DNA from: Dissulfuribacter thermophilus
GTDB lineage: Bacteria > Desulfobacterota > Dissulfuribacteria > Dissulfuribacterales > Dissulfuribacteraceae
Assembly (NCBI RefSeq): GCF_001687335.1
Contig: NZ_MAGO01000003.1
Span: 62,001 to 126,000, forward strand
DNA: 64,000 nt
Reading direction: 5' to 3'
Position numbers and translations under genes: made by a program. Below are positions 18,406 through 27,838 of this stretch, piece after piece; position 1 is the stretch's first letter, and every line of letters starts with the position of its first letter. A model generated the notes under the pieces. That model made no database searches and was not told the origin of the DNA. It was given only the letters and a program-made list of their open reading frames with translations.

Positions 18406-20548
18406 CTCTGGTCTCATCTCTATTCATCTGCAAAACAGTATCCAGCGCCCAACACTGGGACTCATATTTTATACCATATTCGGATTCAAGATCTTTATCT
18501 TGTTCAAAGCTTTTCCTTAGACTATACCTGCCGTAAAGACGGTCCATTAGACGACCTTCGAAGGCAACATTAAATTCATTGATATTAGTGAGTTTACTAT
18601 ACCTATAAGCCAATTCATATGATGATAAACGCCAGACTTCACCATGGGCCCAGATGTTGTACGTAGTAAATCCCCTACCGTACATATTATAAGTGGCATC
18701 GTATCTAAAGAAGGTTTTGCCCAGATAAAGTTCAAGTTCTCCATAAAGGTCTGAGAAGTGGTGTCCTTCCTCTTTAACGTGTGGCAAAAGGCTCTTTCCC
18801 TCCATCTCGTAGCTCTGTCTGAGCTTGAACCTCAAAAGGTCATGATATGCAAATGCTCCCTTGCCATCTTCGATTTTAGTAGTCAAAAACGAGAGGAGTT
18901 CAAAAGTAATCCTATTTTGTCCCTCTAGCCTGTCCAATTCATCGATATTTGGCAGTTCTCCTTGGTCCTCATGTGGACGATATGAATAGATAATCCTTGG
19001 CCTGACCACGTGCTTTAAATTTCTTTTCCCTCCGTAAAATCGCTCAAGGGTTGTAGCGGCATCAAGCTCAAATTTTCCAGTGAGCTCATTCCTAGTGGTA
19101 TAGCTTCCTCCCTCGACCCTATAGATCCTATCTTGAGCACTAATGAATGATGTAAGATCAATCATATTGAATAGGCTCCAAGGAATTTGAAGTGATGGAG
19201 ATAGGTATATCCTTTGTTCCTTTACTCCCCTTTCCCGCCAATAATTTACGTAGGATACGTCATAGTCCATGTAAAGAGGTACTGGGGAATGCAAAAGCCT
19301 TTTTTGAAGGCCTTTAAGGTGGATCCTGGGCAGAGTCTGGATGGTCTTATCTTGCTCCCCAGGTATTTGATTGTCATTGTAGCGCATCTGAGCCCCTATG
19401 AAGGCATCAGTAGTTTCTTTCTGAATTTGAACATAGGAAGGTCTTATCAATGCTGTATCATCTTCAAGAAATCTATTAAAAAACCTTTCAAAGGTCTGTT
19501 CTGTCTTATCATAGCCCATGGGGCCATAACCAAATTCTTGTAGATAATCAAGGTCGCTGATGAGATCTATGTCTGCCATACCTAGAAAACCATATGGTAA
19601 TTCTTGATCGACCTTTGCCCTGAACCACCACCTTTTTTCATTTTCCCTGGAAAAGCCATCATTATTAAAGTCGTTATCACTCTTCGTGTCTATAAGAAAG
19701 TTGTATCTTAGGATACCCTTTGAAGCAGGGCTTGCCATGTATCGAAACTCAATCCCCTCCATCCAGCCCCTGGCTACCAGGGGATTTTGATAAAATGTAA
19801 TATCAGCACTATCACTCAGTACTATATAGTAAGGGATGTTTATGCCAAAACCATTTCTTGTTGATGTAGAAATGCTTGGTATCAATACGCCGCTTTTTTT
19901 GTATTTATTTAATGGGACTTTGAGCCATGGGCTGTACAGAATAGGTATTGATCTCACATTAAATTTTGACCCCCACGCAACCGCCATTCCGTTTTCATCT
20001 AACAAAAGTCTTTTACAGCTAAAACTCCAGGCTTGTTTAGGAGGCGAACAGGTACTGATAACCGCGTCTGTTGCCTCAAATTCTTGAAAACCTTTTTTCT
20101 TTAAGGTCTTTGCCTCAATATGTAATTGGTTTCTCTTTAGGTACAGCCTTGCCTCTTCGATTTGTCCTGTACCATTTTTTACATTAAACTTTCCTGAATC
20201 ACCGATAATCCGGTCTTCGCCTATCCTAATGAATACTTCACCATAGGCCCAAACGTCTCCTGTTTCCCAGTTAAAAGTGATACGGTCACCGCTAATCGAA
20301 ATATCTTCGCCTTTTACAAAAACATTGCCAACACCGACCACAACCTTTGATGAATGGTAAAAGATGAGTTGTTGGGCACTAACATCCCATTTTCCTTTGT
20401 CTTTGGGCCCATTATTTTCCAATGTTGACAATGTAGAAGACTTTGCATCTACATTTTCAGCAAGACGTGCATCCAGATAGTCTGGTATTAGACAAATACT
20501 CGCAAGGACTATTACCATCACCATAGGCACAAAATGTTTATTATTCAT
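18353..20548 (-). CDS. lptD: LPS-assembly outer-membrane protein LptD
   Basis: LptD is the outer-membrane barrel that inserts lipopolysaccharide in the outer leaflet with LptE. A hydrophobic signal segment (about residues 7-22) is followed by an OstA/LptA-like jellyroll (about 55-180), then a large beta-barrel with many aromatic-alternating strands. Two cysteines (TCSPPKQAWSFSCKRL) sit at the jelly-roll/barrel junction and one lies near the C-terminus (QCWALD), so disulfides are possible. I use ATG 20548 (731 aa), which overlaps the PHP gene by eight bases. It is the last gene of a ribosomal/replication operon and shows that the cell has LPS. Confidence 0.92.
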   Translation of the reverse strand: MNNKHFVPMVMVIVLASICLIPDYLDARLAENVDAKSSTLSTLENNGPKDKGKWDVSAQQLIFYHSSKVVVGVGNVFVKGEDISISGDRITFNWETGDVWAYGEVFIRIGEDRIIGDSGKFNVKNGTGQIEEARLYLKRNQLHIEAKTLKKKGFQEFEATDAVISTCSPPKQAWSFSCKRLLLDENGMAVAWGSKFNVRSIPILYSPWLKVPLNKYKKSGVLIPSISTSTRNGFGINIPYYIVLSDSADITFYQNPLVARGWMEGIEFRYMASPASKGILRYNFLIDTKSDNDFNNDGFSRENEKRWWFRAKVDQELPYGFLGMADIDLISDLDYLQEFGYGPMGYDKTEQTFERFFNRFLEDDTALIRPSYVQIQKETTDAFIGAQMRYNDNQIPGEQDKTIQTLPRIHLKGLQKRLLHSPVPLYMDYDVSYVNYWRERGVKEQRIYLSPSLQIPWSLFNMIDLTSFISAQDRIYRVEGGSYTTRNELTGKFELDAATTLERFYGGKRNLKHVVRPRIIYSYRPHEDQGELPNIDELDRLEGQNRITFELLSFLTTKIEDGKGAFAYHDLLRFKLRQSYEMEGKSLLPHVKEEGHHFSDLYGELELYLGKTFFRYDATYNMYGRGFTTYNIWAHGEVWRLSSYELAYRYSKLTNINEFNVAFEGRLMDRLYGRYSLRKSFEQDKDLESEYGIKYESQCWALDTVLQMNRDETRVMFGIELLGLGGWSYGR

Positions 20549-21260
20549 TTGCAAGTAACTTCTTAGCATTGGCATTTTTCCTGAGCTTCAAGATTACGTT
20601 ATTTCTCCAAAACATCCTCAATCCTATCTTTGCCATGGTAGGGATTGAAAGGGGTTTTGACACCACATCTACTTTTCCTTTTTTTATCGCTTCGATTACT
20701 GAGACAGGATCTTCCTCACAGTAGATATTTGAATACGTGTGTCCGAATTGCAGTCTTTGATGTGCATCAGATGTTCCTACTAGGGGTAGCCCGGCTTTTT
20801 TTGCCAATCTTGCAGCGGGTCTGTTAAAATCCACTGTCTTTGAATAAAAATGTGATACTTCAACAGCATCAAATATGTGAATATACTTTAGGAAATACCC
20901 CCTCAATGCGCAGGTCCCTGGGAAAAAAGGGTGTGGGGCCACAATAAGTGTATTGGTATCCTTTAGCTCTTCCAAAGACTCTAATGAATCGCGCCTTATC
21001 TTTTGGGGATCAACATTGTAAACGAGTACATGCCTGCCTTTAATTGTAAGCTCTATTCCAGGGATAAGGGTTATCCCTCGTTCACGAGCATAGTCCTTTA
21101 GATATTCAGAATAGGTTAAGGTGTTATGATTAGTAATAGACAGGACCTTAAACCCCTCTTGGGCCGCCATATCAATAAGCTCAAAGGACGAATAATAGAT
21201 AAGGTCTTCAGGATCCTCACGCGTATGAATATGTATGTCTGCCTTGAGCGCTAGATTCAT
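20541..21260 (-). CDS. PHP-domain phosphoesterase
   Basis: A metal-dependent phosphoesterase of the PHP family with 239 residues. Metal-ligand motifs are ADIHIHTRED (HxHxE/D type), ITNHNTLTY, GIELT, APHPFF and GTSDAH. Such stand-alone PHP proteins include 3',5'-nucleoside bisphosphate and RNA/DNA 5'-end phosphatases; the substrate is not predictable here. It lies between the CarS-like gene and lptD in the same operon. Confidence 0.88.
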   Translation of the reverse strand: MNLALKADIHIHTREDPEDLIYYSSFELIDMAAQEGFKVLSITNHNTLTYSEYLKDYARERGITLIPGIELTIKGRHVLVYNVDPQKIRRDSLESLEELKDTNTLIVAPHPFFPGTCALRGYFLKYIHIFDAVEVSHFYSKTVDFNRPAARLAKKAGLPLVGTSDAHQRLQFGHTYSNIYCEEDPVSVIEAIKKGKVDVVSKPLSIPTMAKIGLRMFWRNNVILKLRKNANAKKLLANE

Positions 21261-21283
21261 CTAATGGGGTGCTCTCCTTATCT

Positions 21284-21784
21284 TTAGCACATACAATAAC
21301 GGAGAAAGTAAAACTTCCAATAAAAAAATAGAGTTACTATTGCAACAATGTCGTAATAGGTCAATGAAAGCCTATCCTTCAAGACTATTAGAGGGACAAG
21401 TGCCTCTGGAATCTGGTCGAGGCCTGTGGCCTTGGCTCCACTCTTCAACCCACATCTCCTCTTTATAAAAGAAGATAAAAGGTCTGAAAACATAGAAATT
21501 ACCGATAGTAGGGCTCCAGTAACAAGAGAAAAACCAATTAAGCGAGAAAAGAGGGCAGTACAAACTATACTGGAAATAACTCCTCTTATTGTCTTATGAG
21601 ACCCCAAAATTGGTCTACCATCAATCCATTTGACTCCAAGGTCCAAGGGTAAAGAAAATCTGTCTTTTAAAATTAAACGAGCAAGGATAGGGGCACTATT
21701 TGCAATGCTAAGAAGGAGTAATACGAGAAGATCCTTTCTAATCAGTGGCCACCATTCCAAAAATAAGCACTCTCCTGTCCCCAA
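21284..21784 (-). CDS. CDP-archaeol synthase (CarS/DUF46)-like membrane protein
   Basis: A small membrane protein of about 166 residues with four to five hydrophobic segments. Conserved text WIDGRPILGSHKTIRG and GLKSGAKATGLDQIPEALVP matches the CarS/DUF46 group, which in archaea transfers CMP to unsaturated archaetidic acid and is related to CdsA. In bacteria such proteins are annotated the same way, but the lipid substrate is not established. The start is doubtful: TTG at 21784 or TTG at 21760, both inside the rsmG end. An AGGAG lies between them, favouring the second. Confidence 0.8.
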   Translation of the reverse strand: MGTGECLFLEWWPLIRKDLLVLLLLSIANSAPILARLILKDRFSLPLDLGVKWIDGRPILGSHKTIRGVISSIVCTALFSRLIGFSLVTGALLSVISMFSDLLSSFIKRRCGLKSGAKATGLDQIPEALVPLIVLKDRLSLTYYDIVAIVTLFFYWKFYFLRYCMC

Positions 21785-22442
21785 TTATAGGTAGCTTTGT
21801 CTCTCGATACCATATCTTCCATCCATCTTGGACAAGTAAAGGCCTAGCACTTTCTATTTCTTGAAGTCCCTTGGGCCCTTTCATTAGTATAAAACGCCCT
21901 CTTTTTTTTAAAATAGGCCTTGTTAATTTTGCCATTGTGGAAAGGTCAAGGGCAGCCCTGGAAAGGGCTATATCGAAATATGATGAAAATTTGTCAATAG
22001 ATGGGGCATTTTTGCAACTTTTGGCCATTTTTGTGAGAGTGGAGGCAGATTCTGGAGTTAATCTCATGTTAATTGCCTCGATGTCTTTAAGACCAAGGCG
22101 TGCTATACAGTAACGAAGAAATGAAATACGTTTTCTCCTGGAATCTACCAGTACCACACATGTCTTAGGTCTTAAAATCTTGAGGAGGATCCCAGGGATA
22201 CCCGCTCCAGTTCCAATGTCTATTATTTTTAGCTCCTGATCCTCAATATATGGAAGGAGTGTCAGGGTATCTCCCAGGTGTTTTATGGCCATTGCCTCAA
22301 GGTCTCTTAAGCCAGTGAGGTCGGTCTTCTTGTTCCAGTCTATGAGTTCCTGAAAATACGCTTCGATAGTCTCTAAAGTTTGCTTATCAGGACAGCCCTC
22401 CCCTGTCCCTAAAAAGACCCTCTCTATAAATTTAGAACTCAT
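21738..22442 (-). CDS. rsmG: 16S rRNA guanine-527 N7-methyltransferase
   Basis: RsmG methylates G527 of 16S rRNA, near the decoding site. SAM-binding IIDIGTGAGIPGILLKILRP and VLVDSRRKRISFLRY are present, as is LTGLRDLEAMAIKHLGDTL. The ATG at 22442 (234 aa, MSSKFIERVFLG) overlaps the dnaB stop by 11 bases and fits the usual length. A longer frame starting at 22517 would overlap dnaB by 86 bases and adds unconserved residues. Confidence 0.92.
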   Translation of the reverse strand: MSSKFIERVFLGTGEGCPDKQTLETIEAYFQELIDWNKKTDLTGLRDLEAMAIKHLGDTLTLLPYIEDQELKIIDIGTGAGIPGILLKILRPKTCVVLVDSRRKRISFLRYCIARLGLKDIEAINMRLTPESASTLTKMAKSCKNAPSIDKFSSYFDIALSRAALDLSTMAKLTRPILKKRGRFILMKGPKGLQEIESARPLLVQDGWKIWYRETKLPIIGDRRVLIFGMVATD

Positions 22443-23826
22443 CTGGTCTAGTTGAGAGATTTTCAAAGGAGGAGTACTTTGAAACGAAGGCGAGCTTAAC
22501 CGTACCAGTTGGCCCATTTCTCTGCTTAGCCACTATGATTTCAGCTATACCCTTATTGGGATTGTCTTCGGACTTGTTATAGACCTCGTCCCTGTAAATA
22601 AAGGCAATCAGGTCTGCATCCTGCTCAATTGCACCAGACTCCCTTAGATCCGACATCTGCGGCCTTTTATTGGGCCTAGCCTCCACATTTCTATTGAGCT
22701 GGCTGAGGGCAACTACTGGAACTTGAAGTTCCTTTGCCATTGCCTTTAGAGACCTACTTATTTCGCTAATCTCCTGTTCTCTTCTCTCAGCACCAGCCCT
22801 CGAACGCATTAACTGTAGGTAGTCCACCAGCACCAGTCCAAGACCATGTTCCATCTTTAGACGTCTGGCCTTGGCCCTCATATCGGTTACGGTGATGGCA
22901 GGGGTCTCATCAATAAAAATTGGGGCATCTGAAAGGGTGTCGGCAGCAGCGGTTATCCTTGGCCAATCCTTATCAGGCAAGAACCCAGTCCTCAATTTAT
23001 GGGCATCCACCTTGGCCTCTGAAGACAACATACGGAGTACCAACTGTTCACTGGCCATTTCCAGAGAAAATATAGCTACGGGTATACCATGATGTAGTGC
23101 TGCGTGTTGGGCAATATTTAGGGCCAAGGCAGTCTTTCCCATACTAGGACGCCCAGCAATTATTATCAGATCCGATGGTTGAAGTCCTGCTGTCATCTTA
23201 TCGAGTTCGATAAAACCAGTTGGTACGCCAGTAATGAGTTCTTTACGATTGTAGAGGCGCTCAACCTTTTCCACAGTAGAACATAGTACCGAGGAAAGAG
23301 GGGCAAAATTTTGGCGGATTTTCGTCTGAGTTACCTCAAATATACTGGTCTCCGCAGCCTCAAGGATCTCATCTACGTCCCCTGCCTCCTCAAAACAATG
23401 ATTGAGTATCTCTGAGGTCTTTTCAATTAGACGCCTAAGTACCGCCTTGTCCCTTATTATCTTTGCATAGTGGACAATATTTGGTCCCAGTGGAAGGGTA
23501 TCCGTAAGTTCAGCTAAATATGCTGCCCCACCTACTTTATCTAGGAGTCGTTTGGACTTGAGATGGTTGTGGACTGTTACAATATCATGGGGTTCATTTC
23601 TCTCAAAGAGATCTAATATGGCGGAATAAATTATTCCATGAGCTTCCTTATAAAAATAATCTGGCTCAAGGATGTCCACCACCTTAAGGAGGGCCCCATC
23701 CTCCATAAGGAGTCCCCCTAGGAGGTTTCGTTCAGCCTCAATGTTCTGCGGAGGGACCCTGAGAGTGCTGGGGAGGAGGCCTTCTTTTTTTGAAAATCCC
23801 TTAACTCCCAAATCCAAAGTTGCCAC
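22432..23826 (-). CDS. dnaB: Replicative DNA helicase
   Basis: DnaB is the hexameric fork helicase. The N-terminal domain begins PPQNIEAERNLLGGLLMEDGAL; the RecA-like domain has Walker A IIAGRPSMGKTALALN, Walker B LGLVLVDYLQLM and PVVALSQLNRNVEARPNKRP. The length of 464 aa is standard and no intein is present. It starts on the last base of the rplI stop, so it is tightly coupled to the ribosomal protein genes, an order common in bacteria. Confidence 0.98.
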   Translation of the reverse strand: MATLDLGVKGFSKKEGLLPSTLRVPPQNIEAERNLLGGLLMEDGALLKVVDILEPDYFYKEAHGIIYSAILDLFERNEPHDIVTVHNHLKSKRLLDKVGGAAYLAELTDTLPLGPNIVHYAKIIRDKAVLRRLIEKTSEILNHCFEEAGDVDEILEAAETSIFEVTQTKIRQNFAPLSSVLCSTVEKVERLYNRKELITGVPTGFIELDKMTAGLQPSDLIIIAGRPSMGKTALALNIAQHAALHHGIPVAIFSLEMASEQLVLRMLSSEAKVDAHKLRTGFLPDKDWPRITAAADTLSDAPIFIDETPAITVTDMRAKARRLKMEHGLGLVLVDYLQLMRSRAGAERREQEISEISRSLKAMAKELQVPVVALSQLNRNVEARPNKRPQMSDLRESGAIEQDADLIAFIYRDEVYNKSEDNPNKGIAEIIVAKQRNGPTGTVKLAFVSKYSSFENLSTRPDEF

Positions 23827-24272
23827 TACTGTACTGGTACTACGTTTACCTTTATTGTTGCCACAACTTCTGGGCTAATCTTGACTTTAACGTCATGGGT
23901 ACCAAGGCTCTTAATGGGCTCGTCAAGAATAATCTTTTTCCTGTCCACCTCATAGCCCTTTTCTTCAATAGCCTTTGCAATATCTAAATTGGTCACAGAC
24001 CCATATAGCTTGTCTTCTTCACCAACTCTTACTGGAATCTCGATTGTCAACTCCTCAAGCTTAATCCTAAGAGCCTCGAACTCTTCCTTTTGCTTGGCTG
24101 CGATCTCTAGGATCTTATTGCGCTGGCGTTCCAAGGCCTTAACATTTTTTTTGTCTGCTAAAATCGCCTTTCCCTTAGGTATGAGATAGTTCCTGGCATA
24201 CCCAGGTTTTACCTTAACAATGTCGCCAGCATTGCCCAAAGACTCAATACTCTCTTTTAGAATAACTTCCAT
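23826..24272 (-). CDS. rplI: 50S ribosomal protein L9
   Basis: Binds 23S rRNA domain V and extends from the ribosome. MEVILKESIESLGNAGDIVKVKPGYARNYLIP is the L9 signature; the long linker helix and the C-terminal domain (KLYGSVTNLDIAKAIEEKG) complete 148 residues. It follows the DUF2232 membrane protein after three bases and overlaps dnaB by one. Confidence 0.98.
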   Translation of the reverse strand: MEVILKESIESLGNAGDIVKVKPGYARNYLIPKGKAILADKKNVKALERQRNKILEIAAKQKEEFEALRIKLEELTIEIPVRVGEEDKLYGSVTNLDIAKAIEEKGYEVDRKKIILDEPIKSLGTHDVKVKISPEVVATIKVNVVPVQ

Positions 24273-24275
24273 ATC

Positions 24276-25205
24276 TCATGAACCTCCTTGATTATTCTCA
24301 ATGGGTATCTTTCTAAGATTTGTCCAGACATCCGTAACTCCAAGGACAGTGAGTCCAAGTAGACCATACCAAAAGCAAGATATCAATATAAAGATGCCTA
24401 CCTGAATTGCCTTGTGGACCCTACGGGCCTGCAAATAAAATTTGACCATCCCAGCTCCCTGAATACAATAGAGCCCTAAGACCACGAATAGAATATTCTG
24501 GCAGACGATATTGATCATTCCTTTTAGGAATAAGGCACCAGCTCCAGCAAATATTCCCACCCATATAAACCAATCTGGGAGCCTGAACAGTTCGAATGTC
24601 GGGGTAAATACTGGGGATTGCCTCAAAAAACGTTTTGTAAACCAGTTAGCTATTATGATATTTGAATACGTTATGATAAGGATGGAAAATGCTATAACAG
24701 ACGGGACAAACTTGATTAAAGTATCTGTTATTTCTTTTATCTCCTGTTCACTGAGCTTATAGGGCAAAAGCCCCTTCTCAATACCCTGTTGAAAAGGCAC
24801 AAGTACCTCATCCCACGTGTTCACACTGTTTACAAGCATCCCCAAAAAAAGCATGTAAAACAGGGAGACCACTATTATGTTCAGTATGAGTACCCTTGGT
24901 ATATCGAGCTCTTTTTGTATTGAGATAGTCAAAAGATAACTCATGAGCGCAATTTCAAACCCCAAAAGTGCACTATCTGTACCCTCAAAGACAGTGCCCA
25001 GGGATAAAGCCAAAAGATTCATCGACCAAAATAGCGCCATTATTTGCCACTTGGGCAATCGATTCGACAAAACGGAGATTAAGCCCGGCCCAATAAAAGC
25101 AACAGACATCCCTGGACCAGGAAACACTGCTACCAGCAGTATGCATATAAGACCCAACCCCCATGCCCAGAAACTGGCATGGGGGAGTGTCAGCCTATTT
25201 GTCAA
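24276..25205 (-). CDS. DUF2232 multi-pass membrane protein
   Basis: An integral membrane protein of 309 residues with about eight helices, of the DUF2232/YybS-like type usually found between rpsR and rplI. I take the TTG at 25205 as start because GAGGT lies seven bases upstream, just after the rpsR stop; the open frame extends further back only into rpsR coding sequence. Recognisable stretches are GPGMSVAFIGPGLISVLSNRLPKW and FELFRLPDWFIWVGIFAGAGALF. A role in S-component-like transport or membrane organisation has been proposed for relatives; no function is assigned here. Confidence 0.85.
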   Translation of the reverse strand: MTNRLTLPHASFWAWGLGLICILLVAVFPGPGMSVAFIGPGLISVLSNRLPKWQIMALFWSMNLLALSLGTVFEGTDSALLGFEIALMSYLLTISIQKELDIPRVLILNIIVVSLFYMLFLGMLVNSVNTWDEVLVPFQQGIEKGLLPYKLSEQEIKEITDTLIKFVPSVIAFSILIITYSNIIIANWFTKRFLRQSPVFTPTFELFRLPDWFIWVGIFAGAGALFLKGMINIVCQNILFVVLGLYCIQGAGMVKFYLQARRVHKAIQVGIFILISCFWYGLLGLTVLGVTDVWTNLRKIPIENNQGGS

Positions 25206-25228
25206 GGGATTTACCTCAAATCTTCGAT

Positions 25229-25492
25229 TCAATCTCCAAGAGCGTGGCCAGATGTAAAGGGCAATAGGGCCATTATTCTTGCCTGTTTTATGGCAGTTGT
25301 CAGCCTTCTCTGGTGCTTTGCACATGTGCCGGTGATCCTCCTGGGGAGGATCTTCCCTCTCTCTGTAATGAACTGCTTAAGTGTAGCATCATCTTTATAA
25401 TCTATTTTGAGTTCCTTATCTGCACAAAAGCGGCAAATCTTCCTTCTTACGTAGATCCTTCTGGTCTTGTTTTGGGGTGCTGCGTCAGCCAT
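25229..25492 (-). CDS. rpsR: 30S ribosomal protein S18
   Basis: Partner of S6 on the platform of the small subunit. 87 residues with [61 protein letters not shown]. The CxxC plus further Cys could bind zinc (the C+ form of S18). It lies 11 bases after rpsF. Confidence 0.98.
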   Translation of the reverse strand: MADAAPQNKTRRIYVRRKICRFCADKELKIDYKDDATLKQFITERGKILPRRITGTCAKHQRRLTTAIKQARIMALLPFTSGHALGD

Positions 25493-25503
25493 CTTCTCTC
25501 CTC

Positions 25504-25836
25504 CTAATTCTCTCTGTCGCTCTGGGATTCTTCAGGGGTCCAGCCCTTCTCCTTTTTGACGGTGATAAACTTCATCACGCGTTCATCAATCCTCAAATTC
25601 CTGGTGAGCTCCTGAATAGTATCCCCTGGTGCCTCATATTCCATTAATACATAATAACCCTTAGTCTGTTTTTGCACCTTGTAGGCGAGTTTTCTAAGGG
25701 GCCAGGGATCTACCTTGAAAACCTTACCACCGTGGTCGGTGATAATCTTTTGAAGTTTTTCCGACAGGTCTTGCCTTTCCTCGTCACTCTTTTCAGGATG
25801 AACGAGGTAAAAAGTCTCATAATAGCGGTTTTCCAT
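25504..25836 (-). CDS. rpsF: 30S ribosomal protein S6
   Basis: S6 forms a heterodimer with S18. I place the start at ATG 25836 (110 aa, [20 protein letters not shown]), which has AAGGAGG six bases upstream; a longer open frame to 25905 is not conserved. The [21 protein letters not shown] stretch is typical. It heads the rpsF-rpsR-DUF2232-rplI-dnaB-rsmG operon and diverges from the pilB-like gene. Confidence 0.96.
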   Translation of the reverse strand: MENRYYETFYLVHPEKSDEERQDLSEKLQKIITDHGGKVFKVDPWPLRKLAYKVQKQTKGYYVLMEYEAPGDTIQELTRNLRIDERVMKFITVKKEKGWTPEESQSDREN

Positions 25837-25956
25837 TTCAACCTCCTTATGGGCTTTAAAATTTTCATCCATGGCCCGCCATTTAACGCGGGCAAGGAGG
25901 AACAAGCCTTTTTATACTATTCACTTTTTAAAGTCAAGCGTGTAAGGTCTACGAAA

Positions 25957-27732
25957 ATGCCAATCTTACACCCTTATAAGGATCCAGCTTATATATTCAA
26001 CCTCCTCTGTGAGGCAGGACTAATAGAAGAGCATGAAGCTAAAAGGCTTCTAAGCTTGACACATATCCCTCTTTCCAAGGGCCTGGATCTCGTTCAATGG
26101 CTAAAAGGGTTGAAAATACCCATAAAAGGATCAGAAAAGGAAGTACTTGAAGAATCTCACATACTGGAACTCATCTCAAAAGATAGAGGGTGGCGTTTCG
26201 TAAGGCTTGATCCCATAAAGCTGGATATGGAGGTGGTAACCAAGAGCCTTCCCGCCCACTTTTGCAAAAGACGGCTCATTGTCCCAATAGCCAGGTCCCA
26301 AGGGGTAATCGAAGTGGCTGCGTACGATCCCCTTCAAAAGGACCTTCTCTTTGACATATCAAAGGCATGCCAAGAAAAGGCCACTTTTGTCGTGGCTCCC
26401 ATGGAAGACATAAAGAGGGTCATAGATGAATTTTTTGAATTTAGGACCTCTATAAAAAGGGCTGAGGATCTATTAGGCACCCCAAAAGTGATTGATTTTG
26501 CCAATCTCGAGCAATTCGTAAAAATTGCCGGCACACATGATGTTTCCAAAGAAAAACACATCAATGCCGCTGTAGATCATCTTTTAAAATATGCCCTTGA
26601 GGAAAGGGCAAGTGATATCCACATGGAACCCAAAAGGGACTATGCAAGGATAAGACTGAGGATTGATGGGGTGCTCCACACTGTTCACAAGATCCCCAAG
26701 GTGGTCCATGAGGCAATAGCCACAAGAATTAAGGCATTGAGCCGTCTCGATGTAGCGGAAAAAAGGCGTCCGCAGGATGGCAGGATGAAGATCTCTTGGC
26801 AAGACTCAGAGGCAGAGATAAGGATCTCAACAGTACCTGTAGCCTTTGGAGAAAAGCTCGTACTAAGAATTCAGACCCCAGAAATTCTCTTCAGTGACCT
26901 TGAAGACCTTGGGATGGGTGAAAGGGACCTTAGGGAATACAAAAAATTTCTCATCAAAAAACACGGGATCATCTTGGTCACAGGCCCTACCGGTAGCGGA
27001 AAATCTACCACTCTTTATTCGACGTTGAGGTATTTGAACGACCCTGGGCTAAACATTGTCACAATTGAAGACCCAATCGAAATGATCTGTGAGGACTTTA
27101 ATCAAATTGCGGTTCAGCCCGCAATTGGCATTACTTTTTCCTCGATCCTCAGAAATATCCTGAGACAAGATCCAGACATTGTCATGATTGGTGAAATCCG
27201 AGACAACGAAACCGCACGTTATGCCATTCAAGCTGCCCTCACAGGCCACTTAGTGCTTTCGACCCTTCATACCAATGATTCCATTGGCGCCATAACCAGG
27301 CTCCAGGATCTTGGCATCGAGCCCTATCTAATTGCCTCAACCCTTATAGGTGTAGTAGCACAAAGGCTCGTCAGAAAGATATGTCCATTTTGTAGGACAA
27401 AAGTACGGGTTGAAGGCCGCAGCTTGTCAATACTAGGCCTTACCCCCAAAGAAGACAACATATTCCTTTGGAAAGGCAAGGGCTGCTCTAAGTGCAGACA
27501 TACAGGTTACCTGGGACGAATCGGCATTTATGAGGTATTTGATGTCAGCCCTAAGATATCAGAACTTATTCATAAAGGAGCAGGAGAATCCAGTATTCGC
27601 CAAGAGGCAGAACGAGGTGGAATGACACCACTTTCTTTTGATGCGGCCCAAAAGGTATTATCTGGGATAACTACTATTGATGAAGCCCTGTCTTCACACG
27701 TCAAGCTTGGTAAGGTAGATTACAAGTTCTAA
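25957..27732 (+). CDS. GspE/PilB-type secretion or pilus assembly ATPase
   Basis: Hexameric cytoplasmic ATPase powering a type IV pilus or type II secretion system. The N-terminal MshEN-like domain spans about 1-150. The core has EERASDIHMEP, Walker A VTGPTGSGKSTTLYS, the Asp box, Walker B RQDPDIVMIGEIRDNETA and the His box TGHLVLSTLHTND. The tetracysteine zinc site is CPFC...CSKC, characteristic of GspE/PilB rather than PilT. The start is ATG 25957 (591 aa); the open frame extends back into antisense of rpsF. No other pilus gene is adjacent. A MITE-like element begins immediately after the stop. Confidence 0.93.
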   Translation: MPILHPYKDPAYIFNLLCEAGLIEEHEAKRLLSLTHIPLSKGLDLVQWLKGLKIPIKGSEKEVLEESHILELISKDRGWRFVRLDPIKLDMEVVTKSLPAHFCKRRLIVPIARSQGVIEVAAYDPLQKDLLFDISKACQEKATFVVAPMEDIKRVIDEFFEFRTSIKRAEDLLGTPKVIDFANLEQFVKIAGTHDVSKEKHINAAVDHLLKYALEERASDIHMEPKRDYARIRLRIDGVLHTVHKIPKVVHEAIATRIKALSRLDVAEKRRPQDGRMKISWQDSEAEIRISTVPVAFGEKLVLRIQTPEILFSDLEDLGMGERDLREYKKFLIKKHGIILVTGPTGSGKSTTLYSTLRYLNDPGLNIVTIEDPIEMICEDFNQIAVQPAIGITFSSILRNILRQDPDIVMIGEIRDNETARYAIQAALTGHLVLSTLHTNDSIGAITRLQDLGIEPYLIASTLIGVVAQRLVRKICPFCRTKVRVEGRSLSILGLTPKEDNIFLWKGKGCSKCRHTGYLGRIGIYEVFDVSPKISELIHKGAGESSIRQEAERGGMTPLSFDAAQKVLSGITTIDEALSSHVKLGKVDYKF

Positions 27733-27734
27733 AA

Positions 27735-27808
27735 CCTAAATCATGCACGGCAAAAGGGGGCAAATCCTCCTTGCATCTTAGGCAAACTCGCCAATTGCAG
27801 GATTTAGG
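27735..27808 (+). mobile_element. MITE-like element copy 1 (74 bp, TSD TAAAA)
   Basis: Ends CCTAAATCATGCA and TGCAGGATTTAGG are inverted repeats (12 of 13). Flanks are TAAAA (27730-27734) and TAAAA (27809-27813), a perfect 5-bp target duplication whose left copy contains the pilB stop codon. Inner sequence GGCAAAAGGGGGCAAA and GGCAAACTCGCCAATTGC recurs inverted in copy 3 (51754). No coding capacity. Confidence 0.85.
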
Positions 27809-27838
27809 TAAAAAATAAGCAGGAGGGATAAATTAGAC

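Noticed and set aside
22443-22517. Longer rsmG start at 22517
   Set aside because: It would overlap dnaB coding by 86 bases and adds residues not typical of RsmG; ATG 22442 fits length and position.
27735-27808. Rho-independent terminator of the pilB-like gene
   Set aside because: The inverted repeat lacks a T-tract and is better explained as a mobile element, because it has a target duplication and further copies.
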